DNA of 64,000 nucleotides from Planctomycetaceae bacterium (GTDB taxonomy: Bacteria; Planctomycetota; Planctomycetia; Pirellulales; PNKZ01). Positions 16,866 through 25,972 of this stretch are shown here, piece after piece. Position numbers and translations under genes: made by a program. The notes beneath the pieces are model-generated. The model made no database searches, was not told the origin of the DNA, and saw only the letters and a list, made by a program, of their open reading frames with translations. The stretch covers positions 1 through 64,000 of the forward strand of contig JAEUIN010000220.1 in the NCBI GenBank assembly GCA_016793115.1. Direction: 5' to 3'. How positions within the stretch are numbered: position 1 is the stretch's first letter; every line of letters begins with the position of its first letter.

Positions 16866-18983
16866 ATGGCACGCAATATCGCCGGCATTCGCAACATCGG
16901 CATCATCGCCCACATCGACGCCGGGAAGACCACGCTCACCGAGCGAATGCTTTTCTTCGCGGGCTCCATTCACCGCTCGGGCGACGTCGACAAAGGGACG
17001 ACGACCACGGACTTCGATCCGGAGGAGCAGCAGCGCGGCATCACGATCTACGCGGCCTGCGTCACGTTTCCCTGGCACGATTGCATCGTCAACTTGATCG
17101 ACACGCCGGGCCACGTCGACTTCACGGCCGAGGTGGAGCGCAGTCTCCGCGTGCTCGACGGCGCGGTCGTCGTGTTCAGCGCCCGCGAAGGGGTCGAAGC
17201 TCAAAGCGAGACCGTGTGGCGGCAAGCCGATCGCCATCATGTGCCCCGGCTCGCGTTCATCAACAAAATGGACCGCGAAGGGGCCGACTTCTACGGCACG
17301 TTCGAAGAGATTCGCAACCGCTTGGAAGCGAACCCCGTGGCTATTCAGATCCCCGTCGGCGTGGGGCCGCCGCACTTGCCCGATCGCTTTCGCGGTCTGA
17401 TCGACCTCATTCGCATGAAGTTCGTCACCTTTTCGGCCGAAACGCAAGGTCGCGAAGAGACGCTGCACGAGATTCCCGAAGAACTTCTCGACCAAGCTCA
17501 GGAGTGGCGCAATCATCTGCTTGAGGCGCTCTACGACCAAAGCCAAGAATTGATGGAACTCGGTCTCAGCGAAGCGCCGATCCCCGAAGAGTTGCTCCAC
17601 AAGGTCGTTCGCGAAGCGACGATCGCCCGCAAGATCGTGCCGGTGCTCTGCGGTACGGCGCTCGACTACGTGGGCATTCCGCCGGTGCTTGACTCGGTAG
17701 CTCGCTATTTGCCGAGCCCGCTCGACGTTCCGCCGGTCGAAGGCGTCGACCCGAAAAAGCTTGATAAGAAACTAAAACGCGGACCTGATCCCGAAGAGCC
17801 GTTTTGCGGACTCGTCTTTAAGATCCTCGCCGACAAGCACGGAGATTTGGCGTTCGTGCGCGTCTATTCCGGAACGCTCAAGGCCAACTCTCGGGTCTTC
17901 AATCCCGGCAAAGAAGAAAAGGAAAACGTCAGCCAACTCTGGCACATCCAGGCCGATGATCGCAAGCAGGTGCCGAGCGTCGAAGCGGGCGACATCGTCG
18001 GCATCATCGGTCTGCGGCACTCGATTACCGGCGACACGCTCTGCGAAGTGAAAGACCCGATCTTGCTGGAGCGAATTACGTTTCCCGAGACGGTCATTTC
18101 GATGGCCATCGAGCCGGAGACGTCGGCCGAGCGCAAGAAACTCGCCGACACGCTGGAGATGCTCAAGCGTCAAGATCCGACGTTTCGCGCCGGCGACAGT
18201 ACGGAAACCGGCCAGACGCTCATCAGCGGCATGGGCGAGTTGCACCTGGAAGTGATCAAGCATCGCTTGCTGCGTGATTTCAAACTGAACGTCAAAGTCC
18301 ACAAGCCGCGGGTGAGCTATCGCGAAACCGTGGCCAAAGCGGTCGAGGCGACCGGCGAATGCCGCCAGCAAATTGCCGGCAAGAATCTGTTCGCCAAAGT
18401 GCGCATCAGGCTCGAGCCGCTGCCGGATTCGCCTCTGTTCGCGCTCGCCGCCGCGAAGCGGGCCGATAAGAAGGAGATCACCACGCTCGCGGCGAACCTG
18501 GCCGACGAATCGCTTCCGCAGATCTACCAGCAGGCGGCGATGGAAGTCTTGCAGCAGCAGATCGAGGGCTCCGGCTTGGTCGGCTTCCCGCTCATGAAGG
18601 TTAAGGTGACGCTCCTCGGCGGCGAATTCAGCGAGACCGAGAGCGACGAACTCGCCTTTCGCCGCGCCGCGGCCGATGCGTTTCACGATGCTTTGCAAGC
18701 GGCGGGTCCGCAATTGCTCGAGCCGATCATGCAGTTGGAGATCACGACGCCGGAGGAGAACCTCGGCGATATCGTGGCCGACTTACAGCAGCGCCGGGCG
18801 ACGATTACCGAAACGTCGATCCGCGGCCGCTCAACAATCGTGCGCGCATTGGCTCCGTTGGCGGCGCTGTTCGGCTACGCCGGCGCCATTCGTAGTCTGA
18901 GCCAAGGTCGAGCAAGTTGTTCGATGGAGCCGGCGGCGTATGGGCCGGCACCGAAGGAAGTGCTAGATACCTTCTTGCTTTAG
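16866..18983 (+). CDS. fusA: Elongation factor G (organellar EFG2/spdEFG-like)
   Basis: A 705-residue translational GTPase in the fusA position of the str operon. P-loop AHIDAGKT, switch I RGITI, G3 DTPGH and G4 NKMD are intact, followed by domains II-V (GMGELHLEVIKHRL marks domain III, KPRVSYRE domain IV). The switch I surroundings (HRSGDVDKGTTTTDF, YAACVTFPW) and GVEAQSETVWRQAD look more like mitochondrial EFG2 and the spirochaete/planctomycete 'spd' EF-Gs than like canonical EF-G I. In that group translocation and ribosome recycling can be split between two paralogues, so which role this copy has is open. ATG 16866; no tuf follows. Confidence 0.93.
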   Translation: MARNIAGIRNIGIIAHIDAGKTTLTERMLFFAGSIHRSGDVDKGTTTTDFDPEEQQRGITIYAACVTFPWHDCIVNLIDTPGHVDFTAEVERSLRVLDGAVVVFSAREGVEAQSETVWRQADRHHVPRLAFINKMDREGADFYGTFEEIRNRLEANPVAIQIPVGVGPPHLPDRFRGLIDLIRMKFVTFSAETQGREETLHEIPEELLDQAQEWRNHLLEALYDQSQELMELGLSEAPIPEELLHKVVREATIARKIVPVLCGTALDYVGIPPVLDSVARYLPSPLDVPPVEGVDPKKLDKKLKRGPDPEEPFCGLVFKILADKHGDLAFVRVYSGTLKANSRVFNPGKEEKENVSQLWHIQADDRKQVPSVEAGDIVGIIGLRHSITGDTLCEVKDPILLERITFPETVISMAIEPETSAERKKLADTLEMLKRQDPTFRAGDSTETGQTLISGMGELHLEVIKHRLLRDFKLNVKVHKPRVSYRETVAKAVEATGECRQQIAGKNLFAKVRIRLEPLPDSPLFALAAAKRADKKEITTLAANLADESLPQIYQQAAMEVLQQQIEGSGLVGFPLMKVKVTLLGGEFSETESDELAFRRAAADAFHDALQAAGPQLLEPIMQLEITTPEENLGDIVADLQQRRATITETSIRGRSTIVRALAPLAALFGYAGAIRSLSQGRASCSMEPAAYGPAPKEVLDTFLL

Positions 18984-19036
18984 AGGAGTTGACGCGTCGT
19001 TGTTTGCGCCGTCAACCCATTTCGCCCGATGTGTGC

Positions 19037-19060
19037 TTGCCGATTTTCCATCATCGGCAA
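19037..19060 (+). terminator. Hairpin 53 bases after fusA
   Basis: TTGCCGAT (19037-19044) pairs perfectly with ATCGGCAA (19053-19060) around an 8-base loop. The trailing ATTCCTGTTCC is only weakly T-rich. With the promoter 60 bases further on, it probably marks the end of the str transcript. Confidence 0.4.
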
Positions 19061-19122
19061 ATTCCTGTTCCCCGGGCTCAGGAGGTGGGCTGGAAATGCC
19101 GAAATCTTTGTAACTCGAGCCG

Positions 19123-19151
19123 TTGACACTTCGCGGCGGCTCTTTTATTAT
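19123..19151 (+). promoter_or_regulatory. Near-consensus promoter of the S10-spc-alpha cluster
   Basis: TTGACA (19123-19128), exactly 17 bases, then TATTAT (19146-19151): 6/6 and 5/6 matches to the sigma-70 consensus. It is the strongest promoter seen in the window and precedes rpsJ by about 240 bases. Confidence 0.65.
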
Positions 19152-19394
19152 TGCCGTTTCCCATTTACCGAGTGCTTCGCCTTAGAGCGTCCTCAGCAAT
19201 CGGTATTGGGGCTGTTGAGGCGGGTTTTCGGCGGATTGGCGTGAAATCGCGAGTTCGCCCGGCGTCGCCAAGCCAAGTGATTCGGCTCAGGCACGCGTCA
19301 GTCCAGGCCTCGTCAATAATTTCCCCGGTCAGTATTTGGGTGTCGCTTTCGGCGGTTGTCGCCGGAGCGCCCTGGAAGTCGGAGTATAGCGGTC

Positions 19395-19724
19395 GTGGCA
19401 GGTACATCGAACGAAATCATTCGCATCCGTATGGAAGCCTACGATCACTCGGTTCTCGATCAGAGCGCCGCGGAAATCGTCGACACGGCCAAGCGCACCG
19501 GTTCGGAAGTGCATGGGCCGATCCCGTTGCCGACTCGTGTGGAGCGCTATACGGTGCTTGCCGGTCCGCACATCGACAAGAAGGCTCGTCAGCAGTACGA
19601 AATTCGGACGCACAAGCGTTTGATCGACATTGTCCGCTCGACCGCGAAGACGATTGAGGCGTTGAATAAGCTCAGTCTTCCGGCCGGCGTCGACATCAAG
19701 ATCAAGGCTTCGGCTCGTCACTAA
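19395..19724 (+). CDS. rpsJ: 30S ribosomal protein S10
   Basis: A 109-residue S10 (NusE in antitermination). The segments [38 protein letters not shown] and THKRLIDIV are canonical, ending [10 protein letters not shown]. The start is GTG 19395 with GGAG at 19381-19384; longer in-frame starts would add residues not found in the family. First gene of the S10 operon. Confidence 0.97.
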   Translation: MAGTSNEIIRIRMEAYDHSVLDQSAAEIVDTAKRTGSEVHGPIPLPTRVERYTVLAGPHIDKKARQQYEIRTHKRLIDIVRSTAKTIEALNKLSLPAGVDIKIKASARH

Positions 19725-19879
19725 TTGAATTGGAAATGTAACGGCATCGGTATCGGCTGTTTTCAGTAGATAAAGATGAACTCGGAAGCCGGGGGGTAAT
19801 CGGCGACGAAGTTTCAAGGGAAACGTTAGTTCGCCCGAAACCCTTCACGGCAAACACGCTACACGCAAGGCTAACGACG

Positions 19880-20566
19880 ATGGCTATCGGATTGCTCGGC
19901 CGCAAGGTCGGGATGACGCAGGTATTTGGTGATCGCGGAGAGGCGATCTCCGTCACGGTGATTGAGGCCGGTCCTTGTCACGTGCTGCAGTTGCGATCTG
20001 AAGATCGCGACGGCTATAAGGCCGTTCAGCTCGGTTTTGACGATAAGCCCCGTCGTTTGGCTCCTCGTAGTGAGCGTGGTCATGTTGCCAAGCTTGAGAG
20101 CAAGCGCTCCAAGCGTCTTTCCGCCGGCGGCGTTGAGTTGGCCGCAAAGGCCGGTTGTGAGCCGCAGCGTTTCGTGCGCGAGTTCGATCTCGACGGCGAG
20201 CATAAAGTCGGCGACAAGCTCACGGTCGCCGTGTTCGACGGCGTTAAGGCCGTCGACGTGACCGGTATCACCAAGGGGCGTGGTACCCAGGGTGTGATGG
20301 TTCGTCACAACTTCAAGGGGCAGCGTGCCACGCACGGCGTGAAGAAAGTGCACCGCCACGGCGGTTCCACCGGCTGTAACACTTGGCCGGCCCGTACGTT
20401 CAAGGGCCGCCGCATGGCCGGTCGTTACGGGAATGAGCAAAGCACGATGCGCAACATCAAGGTCGTGCGTGTGGACGCGGAAAACAATCTGCTGTTGGTG
20501 CACGGCGCCGTCCCCGGCCCGATCAACGGCTATGTGCTGATTCGCGGCACGAATATGGTTCGCTAA
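19880..20566 (+). CDS. rplC: 50S ribosomal protein L3
   Basis: A 228-residue L3, an early-assembly protein near the peptidyl-transferase centre. Recognised from MAIGLLGRKVGMTQVF, VTGITKGRGTQGVMVRHNFKG and THGVKKVHRHGGSTG, KGRRMAGRYG. The loop residue Gln methylated in E. coli is replaced locally (GSTGCNTWPARTFKG). A 155-base spacer without a gene separates it from rpsJ. Confidence 0.97.
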   Translation: MAIGLLGRKVGMTQVFGDRGEAISVTVIEAGPCHVLQLRSEDRDGYKAVQLGFDDKPRRLAPRSERGHVAKLESKRSKRLSAGGVELAAKAGCEPQRFVREFDLDGEHKVGDKLTVAVFDGVKAVDVTGITKGRGTQGVMVRHNFKGQRATHGVKKVHRHGGSTGCNTWPARTFKGRRMAGRYGNEQSTMRNIKVVRVDAENNLLLVHGAVPGPINGYVLIRGTNMVR

Positions 20567-20610
20567 CGCGAACGCCTCGGAATAACGATACGCAGAGCAC
20601 GAGTTGAGAT

Positions 20611-21246
20611 ATGGCAAGCCTTCCGATTTATAATCGCACCGGTCAGCAGGTCGGCAGCTATGAGATCGACCCGGCCGCGATTGCGCCGAAGATCAATAAG
20701 CAGTTGCTGCACGACGTCGTCGTGATGTATCAGTCGAATCAGCGCGTCGGTACGGCGAAGTCGAAGACTCGCGCCGAAGTCGCCGGTTCGACGAAGAAGA
20801 TGTATCGCCAAAAGGGCACCGGTAACGCTCGTGCCGGAAGTCGTCGCAGCCCGGTTCGTCGCGGCGGCGGTCACACGTTCGCGAAGCGTCCGCGTGATTG
20901 GTATTTCCGTCTGCCGCGCAAGGCCGTGCAGCTCGCGACCAGAATGGCCTTGGCCTCGAAGATCATGAGCGAGCAGGTCGTGGTCGTCGACGAGTTGAAG
21001 TTCGCGGCGCCGAAGACCAAGGAAATGAATGCGATCCTGAAGGCGTTGAAGATCGACGGCGGCAGCCTGTTGGTCGCCACCGCGGGCTACGACAAGACGG
21101 TTTATATGAGTGCCCGCAACATTGATCGCGTGTCGGTGTCGCCGGTCGCGAATCTGAATGCGTTGGATATTTTGACCCCGAAGAAGTTGCTTGTCACCAA
21201 AGACGCGCTGGACGCGATCAAGCAGCGATCGACGGCGACGGCGTAG
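20611..21246 (+). CDS. rplD: 50S ribosomal protein L4
   Basis: A 211-residue L4, which lines the peptide exit tunnel with L22. Recognised from KINKQLLHDVVVMYQSNQRVGT, KMYRQKGTGNARAGSRRSPVRRGGG and LDILTPKKLLVTKDAL. In E. coli L4 also represses the S10 operon. ATG 20611, 44 bases after rplC. Confidence 0.97.
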   Translation: MASLPIYNRTGQQVGSYEIDPAAIAPKINKQLLHDVVVMYQSNQRVGTAKSKTRAEVAGSTKKMYRQKGTGNARAGSRRSPVRRGGGHTFAKRPRDWYFRLPRKAVQLATRMALASKIMSEQVVVVDELKFAAPKTKEMNAILKALKIDGGSLLVATAGYDKTVYMSARNIDRVSVSPVANLNALDILTPKKLLVTKDALDAIKQRSTATA

Positions 21247-21306
21247 TTTACGAATCACGGTGTGTTTCCGGCTCGCTGAGTCGGTCAGTTACGGGAAGTG
21301 GAAGTC

Positions 21307-21627
21307 ATGGCTGAGAGCACGGCGAAGAATGAGGCGGAAGCGAGCGTAATTCGCTCGGATCAGGTCATTTTGCGTCCATTGGTGACGGAAAAGGGCGTGC
21401 ATCGTTCTTCGCGCCACAACGCTTATGCGTTCGAGGTTGCGAAGGACGCCACGAAGACCGACATCCGCCGCGCCGTCGAAGAGTTGTTTAACGTCAAGGT
21501 GCTGCGCGTTCACACGCAAAACCGCAAGGGCAAGCCGCGTCGTAATCGTTTCAAGTCGGTTTATACGCGCGATTGGAAGAAGGCCGTCGTGAAGCTCGAC
21601 GCCGAACATCGGATCGAGTTGTTCTAA
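21307..21627 (+). CDS. rplW: 50S ribosomal protein L23
   Basis: A 106-residue L23, the docking site at the tunnel exit for trigger factor and SRP. The family core is VILRPLVTEKGVHRSSRHNAYAFEV ... RRAVEELFNVKVLRVHTQNRKGKPRR. About 17 residues precede the core. ATG 21307 is preferred, with GGAAG at 21299-21303; an in-frame GTG at 21298 would add three residues. Confidence 0.96.
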   Translation: MAESTAKNEAEASVIRSDQVILRPLVTEKGVHRSSRHNAYAFEVAKDATKTDIRRAVEELFNVKVLRVHTQNRKGKPRRNRFKSVYTRDWKKAVVKLDAEHRIELF

Positions 21628-21684
21628 CGATCGTCGCCTACTTGGTGCGACGCAGGCCTCCACGATTCACGAAAGCAGACGATA

Positions 21685-22542
21685 ATGGGTATTCGACGAT
21701 ACAAGCCGGTCACCGCAGGACGCCGCAACGCGACGGTCAGCGACTTCGCCGAATTGACGAAGGGCGCCAAGCCGGAGCGCTCGCTGCTCGTTCGTAAGAA
21801 GAAGAAGGGCGGTCGTAATAATCAGGGCGTGATCACCGCGCGTCATCGCGGCGGCGGTCACAAGCAGCATATTCGTCTTGTCGATTTCCGTCGCAATAAA
21901 GACGGCGTCGCCGCCAAGGTCGATTCAATTCAATATGATCCCGGCCGTTCGGCTCGCGTCGCGTTGCTGTTCTATGTCGACGGTGAAAAGCGATACATCA
22001 TCGCTCCCGATGGTTTGAAGGCCGGCGACACCGTGGTTAGCGGGCCCGATGCCCCGCCTTCGGTGGGCAATTGTCTGCCGCTCAAGAACATTCCGATCGG
22101 CATGAAGATCCATGCGATTGAAATGTTGCCCGGTCGCGGAGCCGCGTTGTGTCGTTCGGCCGGGGCGAGCGCGACGCTTGCCGCTCGCGAAGCCGATTGG
22201 GCCCAGATCAATTTGCCGAGCGGTGAAATTCGCCGCGTGCCGGCGGCTTGTCGGGCGACGATCGGCGCGGTCGGAAATCCGGATCACATGAACATCGAGA
22301 TCGGCAAGGCCGGTCGTAATCGTTGGAAGGGTATTCGTCCGACCGTCCGCGCGACGGCGATGAATCCGATCGACCATCCGCACGGCGGTGGTGAGGGTCG
22401 CACCAAGGGCGGTCGTCATCCAGTGAGCCCGACCGGCAAGCTTGCGAAGGGCGGTCGTACTCGCAAGCCGCGCAAGGCCTCGAACTCGGCGATCGTTCGT
22501 CGCCGTCGTTCGCGTCGTTACGGTCAGTTGAAGGTGCGGTAG
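21685..22542 (+). CDS. rplB: 50S ribosomal protein L2
   Basis: A 285-residue L2, essential for subunit association and peptidyl transfer. Recognised from [38 protein letters not shown], the central RNA-binding domain and [19 protein letters not shown] near the C-terminus, which holds the conserved His of the family. ATG 21685; 57 bases after rplW. Confidence 0.98.
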   Translation: MGIRRYKPVTAGRRNATVSDFAELTKGAKPERSLLVRKKKKGGRNNQGVITARHRGGGHKQHIRLVDFRRNKDGVAAKVDSIQYDPGRSARVALLFYVDGEKRYIIAPDGLKAGDTVVSGPDAPPSVGNCLPLKNIPIGMKIHAIEMLPGRGAALCRSAGASATLAAREADWAQINLPSGEIRRVPAACRATIGAVGNPDHMNIEIGKAGRNRWKGIRPTVRATAMNPIDHPHGGGEGRTKGGRHPVSPTGKLAKGGRTRKPRKASNSAIVRRRRSRRYGQLKVR

Positions 22543-22617
22543 TCGTCAGTCGTCGGCCGGAAGCGTTTGGTCGAGTTAAGTCAGCAACGTTTGCGTTAAG
22601 AAGCGAGAGATTGCACG

Positions 22618-22896
22618 ATGGGACGTTCCAGCAAGAAGGGGCCGTTTGTCGACCCGAAGTTGTTCTTCAAGGTCGAGAAGCTCAACGAGCGCAACGTCAA
22701 GGAGCCGCTGAAGACTTGGGCCCGTCGTTGTACGATCGTGCCGGAGTTCGTCGGTCACACGTTCATGGTTCACAACGGCAAGGCCCACGTGAAGGTGCTC
22801 GTGACGGAAGAAATGGTCGGTCATAAGCTCGGCGAATTCGCTCCCACGCGTACGTTCCGCGGGCACGGCGGCGTGAAGAAGGCGGAGGCCAAGTAA
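22618..22896 (+). CDS. rpsS: 30S ribosomal protein S19
   Basis: A 92-residue S19 of the 30S head. [43 protein letters not shown] and [13 protein letters not shown] are canonical. It sits between rplB and rplV as usual. Confidence 0.98.
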   Translation: MGRSSKKGPFVDPKLFFKVEKLNERNVKEPLKTWARRCTIVPEFVGHTFMVHNGKAHVKVLVTEEMVGHKLGEFAPTRTFRGHGGVKKAEAK

Positions 22897-22956
22897 CCTT
22901 TACGGATTCGTCGGCTTTCGATTGGCGACGCGACGCAGGTTTAAGGAAGTTTAGCG

Positions 22957-23289
22957 ATGGCATACACGGCAACACACAAGCACGCCCGGATCAGCGCCCG
23001 CAAGGTGCGTTCGATGGCGAATCTGATTCGCGGCAAGCACGCCGACGAGGCGCTCGACATCTTGAAGTTCATGCCGCACCGCGGTGCGCGTTTGCTCGAG
23101 AAGGTGCTGAAGAGCGCTCTGGGCAACGCGGAAGATCGTCGCGCCTCGGGCGTTCAGGATTTGGTCGTCGTGGACGCCCGCGTCGACGGCGGTCCGATGT
23201 TCAAGCGGATCAAGCCGGTGTCGCGCGGTCAGGCGTACATGATCAAGCGTCGGACGGCGCACATCAAAGTTTCGCTCGACACGCTTTAA
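22957..23289 (+). CDS. rplV: 50S ribosomal protein L22
   Basis: A 110-residue L22; its extended loop forms part of the exit-tunnel constriction. KHARISARKVRSMANLIRGK at the start, then a C-terminal domain with VDGGPMFKRIKPVSRGQAYMIKRRTAHI. ATG 22957 has AAGGAAG upstream. Confidence 0.98.
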   Translation: MAYTATHKHARISARKVRSMANLIRGKHADEALDILKFMPHRGARLLEKVLKSALGNAEDRRASGVQDLVVVDARVDGGPMFKRIKPVSRGQAYMIKRRTAHIKVSLDTL

Positions 23290-23364
23290 GAAAGTTGCGG
23301 CCGGCTGCGGTCGGTCGCTCGAACTAACGCAACAGATCTTGGATTTCGACGCTCGGAACTAACT

Positions 23365-24060
23365 ATGGGTCAAAAAGTCAATCCTATCGGCTTCCGTACC
23401 GGCATCATGATCGGCTGGAAGAGCCGCTGGTACGCGTCGAAGAAGGAATTCGGCGAATTGCTCCTGGAAGACTTCAAGATTCGGAAGTTCATCAAGGAGA
23501 AGTTCAAGAGCGCCGCGATTCCGAAGGTCGAGATCGAACGGACTCGCGATGAAGTCAAGGTGGTGTTGTTCACGGCCCGTCCGGGCGTGATCATCGGCCG
23601 AAAAGGCCAGGAAGTCGAGCGCCTGCAAGCCGAGCTGCAAGCGTTGGTCGGTCGCCGAATCAACATCAAGATTGAAGAAGTCAGCCGTCCCGAGATTCAA
23701 GCGCAGTTGGTCGCCGAAGATATCGCCGAGCAATTGGCGAAGCGTTCGAGCTTCCGCCGCACGATGAAGCGCTCCGCCGACCAGTCGATGGAAGCGGGCG
23801 CAAAGGGAATCAAAATTCAGCTTGCCGGCCGCTTGGGCGGATCGGAAATGGCGCGTCGCGAAAAGCAAATCGCCGGCGCCATGCCGCTCTCCACGTTGCG
23901 GGCCAAGATTGACTACGGCTTCACCGAAGCCGTCACGCCGCAGGGTAACATCGGCGTGCAAGTTTGGATCAACCAAGGTATGTACGAGGACGAAGCCAAT
24001 GGCGATGATGCCCAAGCGGGTCAAACATCGAAAAAGCCAAAGAGGTCGTATAAAAGGTAA
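23365..24060 (+). CDS. rpsC: 30S ribosomal protein S3
   Basis: A 231-residue S3 at the mRNA entry channel. MGQKVNPIGFRTGI at the start, a KH domain with GVIIGRKGQEVERLQAEL, and the C-terminal domain GIKIQLAGRLGGSEMARRE. Odd: the last 20 codons (from 23999, GDDAQAGQTSKKPKR...) overlap the start of rplP in another frame, so the basic S3 tail and the conserved L16 N-terminus are encoded by the same DNA. Confidence 0.97.
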   Translation: MGQKVNPIGFRTGIMIGWKSRWYASKKEFGELLLEDFKIRKFIKEKFKSAAIPKVEIERTRDEVKVVLFTARPGVIIGRKGQEVERLQAELQALVGRRINIKIEEVSRPEIQAQLVAEDIAEQLAKRSSFRRTMKRSADQSMEAGAKGIKIQLAGRLGGSEMARREKQIAGAMPLSTLRAKIDYGFTEAVTPQGNIGVQVWINQGMYEDEANGDDAQAGQTSKKPKRSYKR

Positions 24061-24415
24061 CGCGACGCGAGGCAATCGCGTTGTGTTCGGCGACTTCGGC
24101 TTGCAGGCGACGCAAGGCGGCTGGATTAGTGCGCAAACGATTGAAGCGGGGCGTATCAGCGCTCAGCAGTATTTGCGCAGCGAAGGTCGGCTTTACGTTC
24201 GCGTGTTTCCGCACAAATCGATCACGTCGATCCCGCTCGAAACCCGTATGGGTAAGGGCAAGGGGGAGCCGGATTATTGGGCGGCCGTCGTCAAGCCGGG
24301 TACCGTGTTGTACGAAATCGCCGGCGTGCCGGAATCGGCCGCGAAGATGTGCTTCCGTCGATTGGCTCACAAGATGCCGGTCGCCGTGACGTTCATCAAG
24401 CGACGCGTGATGTAG
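23999..24415 (+). CDS. rplP: 50S ribosomal protein L16
   Basis: A 138-residue L16, which contacts A-site tRNA. MPKRVKHRKSQRGRIKG is the conserved N-terminus; FGDFGLQATQGGWISAQTIEAGR and GKGKGEPDYWAAVVKPG follow. The start could be ATG 23999 (MAMMPKR, with GAGGA at 23986-23990), 24005 or 24008 (MPKR). Every option overlaps rpsC by at least 53 bases, because the conserved N-terminus begins inside rpsC. Such a long overlap between two universally conserved genes is unusual and suggests translational coupling. Confidence 0.96.
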   Translation: MAMMPKRVKHRKSQRGRIKGNATRGNRVVFGDFGLQATQGGWISAQTIEAGRISAQQYLRSEGRLYVRVFPHKSITSIPLETRMGKGKGEPDYWAAVVKPGTVLYEIAGVPESAAKMCFRRLAHKMPVAVTFIKRRVM

Positions 24416-24524
24416 TGCGATTCGCTCCGGCTCCTTGACGGATCCGCGAGCGACGGTGGTCGGCCGGATGGTCGATCGACCGATCGGATGAAGGATTTCA
24501 GCTTTTGAAATTGGATTGATAGCG

Positions 24525-24731
24525 ATGAAGGCCGCCGAACTGCACGAGATGAGCGACGAGCAACTGGCTCTGACCTTGAAGGAAACGACTGAAACCCTGT
24601 TTCGGTTGAAGATCAAGTCGCAGACCGAAAAACTGGAAGCTCCGAGCGAACTGAAGAAGCATCGCCGTTTGGCAGCGCGAATCCACACCGTTCGCCGCGA
24701 ACGCGAACTCAAGAAGGGGGCGGCGAAGTAA
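24525..24731 (+). CDS. rpmC: 50S ribosomal protein L29
   Basis: A 68-residue L29 at the exit tunnel. AAELHEMSDEQLALTLKETTETLFRLKIK and the coiled-coil C-terminus HRRLAARIHTVRRERE are typical. ATG 24525 gives the short family start MKAAEL; the Shine-Dalgarno is weak (GGA at 24513). A 109-base spacer precedes it. Confidence 0.95.
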   Translation: MKAAELHEMSDEQLALTLKETTETLFRLKIKSQTEKLEAPSELKKHRRLAARIHTVRRERELKKGAAK

Positions 24732-24794
24732 CGCCGGCCCGCTCCGTTTAAGATACACAGAACGCCACAGAACTAAGAACGAACCGAACCAGCC

Positions 24795-25130
24795 ATGCCC
24801 AAGCGAGTTGCCATCGGCATCGTCCGAACGGACAAAATGGCCAAGACGCGCCGCGTCGAGATCCCGCGTATCGTGCACCACGCGCAATACGGCAAGATCT
24901 TGCATCGCAAGACGGTCTGCCACATCCACGACGAAAACAACGAGTCGCACGTCGGCGACACCGTAGAAATCATCGAATGCCCGCCGAAGTCGAAGCTGAA
25001 GCGCTGGCAACTCGTCAAGGTGCTGAAGAAGAGCACCGCGGTCGATCTGGCGGCGATGCGAGCCGCCGAAAAGGCCCTGGAAGAGCAAACCGTGGCGCCG
25101 GCCGGAGCCCCGGCCCCCGAGGCGCAGTAG
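24795..25130 (+). CDS. rpsQ: 30S ribosomal protein S17
   Basis: A 111-residue S17. The OB-fold core includes GIVRTDKMAKTRRVEI, YGKILHRKTVCHIHDENN and VGDTVEIIECPPKSKLKRWQLVKVL. It is longer than the E. coli protein (84) because of an Ala/Glu/Pro-rich C-terminal tail of about 25 residues. ATG 24795. Confidence 0.96.
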   Translation: MPKRVAIGIVRTDKMAKTRRVEIPRIVHHAQYGKILHRKTVCHIHDENNESHVGDTVEIIECPPKSKLKRWQLVKVLKKSTAVDLAAMRAAEKALEEQTVAPAGAPAPEAQ

Positions 25131-25208
25131 TTCGACCGGCGACCACTTCGCAAGTAGACACACGACAGCGATACCAATCGACAGCGATTCGCAGATTTAG
25201 GTTTCACC

Positions 25209-25577
25209 ATGATTCAGATGCAAACGCGCATGCCCGTCGCCGACAACACCGGCGCGAAAGAGGTCATGTGCATTAAGGTGCTCGGCGGCACGCGGCGTCG
25301 TACGGCCGGCTTGGGCGACGTGGTCGTCTGCAGCGTGAAGTCGGTCATTCCGGGTAGCGAAATCAAGAAGGGCCAGGTTGTTAAGGGCGTAGTCGTTCGC
25401 GTCAAGGCGCCGGTCCGTCGGATCGACGGCAGCTATGTCCGTTTTGATTCGAACGCCTTGGTTCTGATCGACAACGACAAGAACCCTCGCGGCACTCGTA
25501 TCTTCGGTGCCGTCGCTCGCGAACTTCGCGACAAGAACTTCATGAAGATCGTCAGCCTCGCGGCGGAGGTGGTGTGA
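25209..25577 (+). CDS. rplN: 50S ribosomal protein L14
   Basis: A 122-residue L14, part of the intersubunit bridge. [27 protein letters not shown] at the start; [26 protein letters not shown] and [24 protein letters not shown] are canonical. The rplX ribosome-binding site GGCGGAGG lies within its last codons. Confidence 0.98.
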   Translation: MIQMQTRMPVADNTGAKEVMCIKVLGGTRRRTAGLGDVVVCSVKSVIPGSEIKKGQVVKGVVVRVKAPVRRIDGSYVRFDSNALVLIDNDKNPRGTRIFGAVARELRDKNFMKIVSLAAEVV

Positions 25578-25578
25578 G

Positions 25579-25923
25579 ATGCGACTGAAAGTTGGTGATA
25601 CCGTGAAAGTGGTCGCCGGTGACGACAAGGGTCAGTCCGGCAAGGTGATCCGCGTGCTTCGTTCGAAGAATCGCGTGGTCGTCGAAGGCGTGAACAAAGT
25701 GCTGAAGCACGTCAAGCGCAGCCAAAAGAACCCGCAAGGGGGCCGGCTTTCGATGGAAACGTCGATTCACGCCTCCAACGTGATGCTCGTCGGTCCCAAC
25801 GGGGAAACGACCCGCATCGGCATGCGTAAGACGGCCGACGGCGGCAAAGAGCGCTTTGCTCGCAACGGCGGCGCGGCGATCAACGCCGTCACCGGTCCGA
25901 AAGCCAAGAGCGCGAAGAAGTAA
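25579..25923 (+). CDS. rplX: 50S ribosomal protein L24
   Basis: A 114-residue L24, an assembly initiator with a KOW motif (KVGDTVKVVAGDDKGQSGKVIRV). NKVLKHVKRSQKNPQGG and RNGGAAINA follow. ATG 25579 comes one base after the rplN stop (TGAGATG), indicating translational coupling. Confidence 0.97.
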   Translation: MRLKVGDTVKVVAGDDKGQSGKVIRVLRSKNRVVVEGVNKVLKHVKRSQKNPQGGRLSMETSIHASNVMLVGPNGETTRIGMRKTADGGKERFARNGGAAINAVTGPKAKSAKK

Positions 25924-25972
25924 ATCCGAAGAAAAATAGCACGCGAAGTCCCAGCACATTAGGTTGTCCGCC

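Larger units (their letters stand above)
18984..19394 (+). other. 411-base fusA-rpsJ spacer
   Basis: No gene is seen; in many bacteria a tuf gene sits here, and it is missing. The spacer holds a hairpin (19037-19060), then a near-consensus promoter (19123-19151). This leaves a leader of about 235 bases before rpsJ, comparable in position to the regulated S10 leader of E. coli, though the L4-binding structure was not recognised. Confidence 0.6.
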
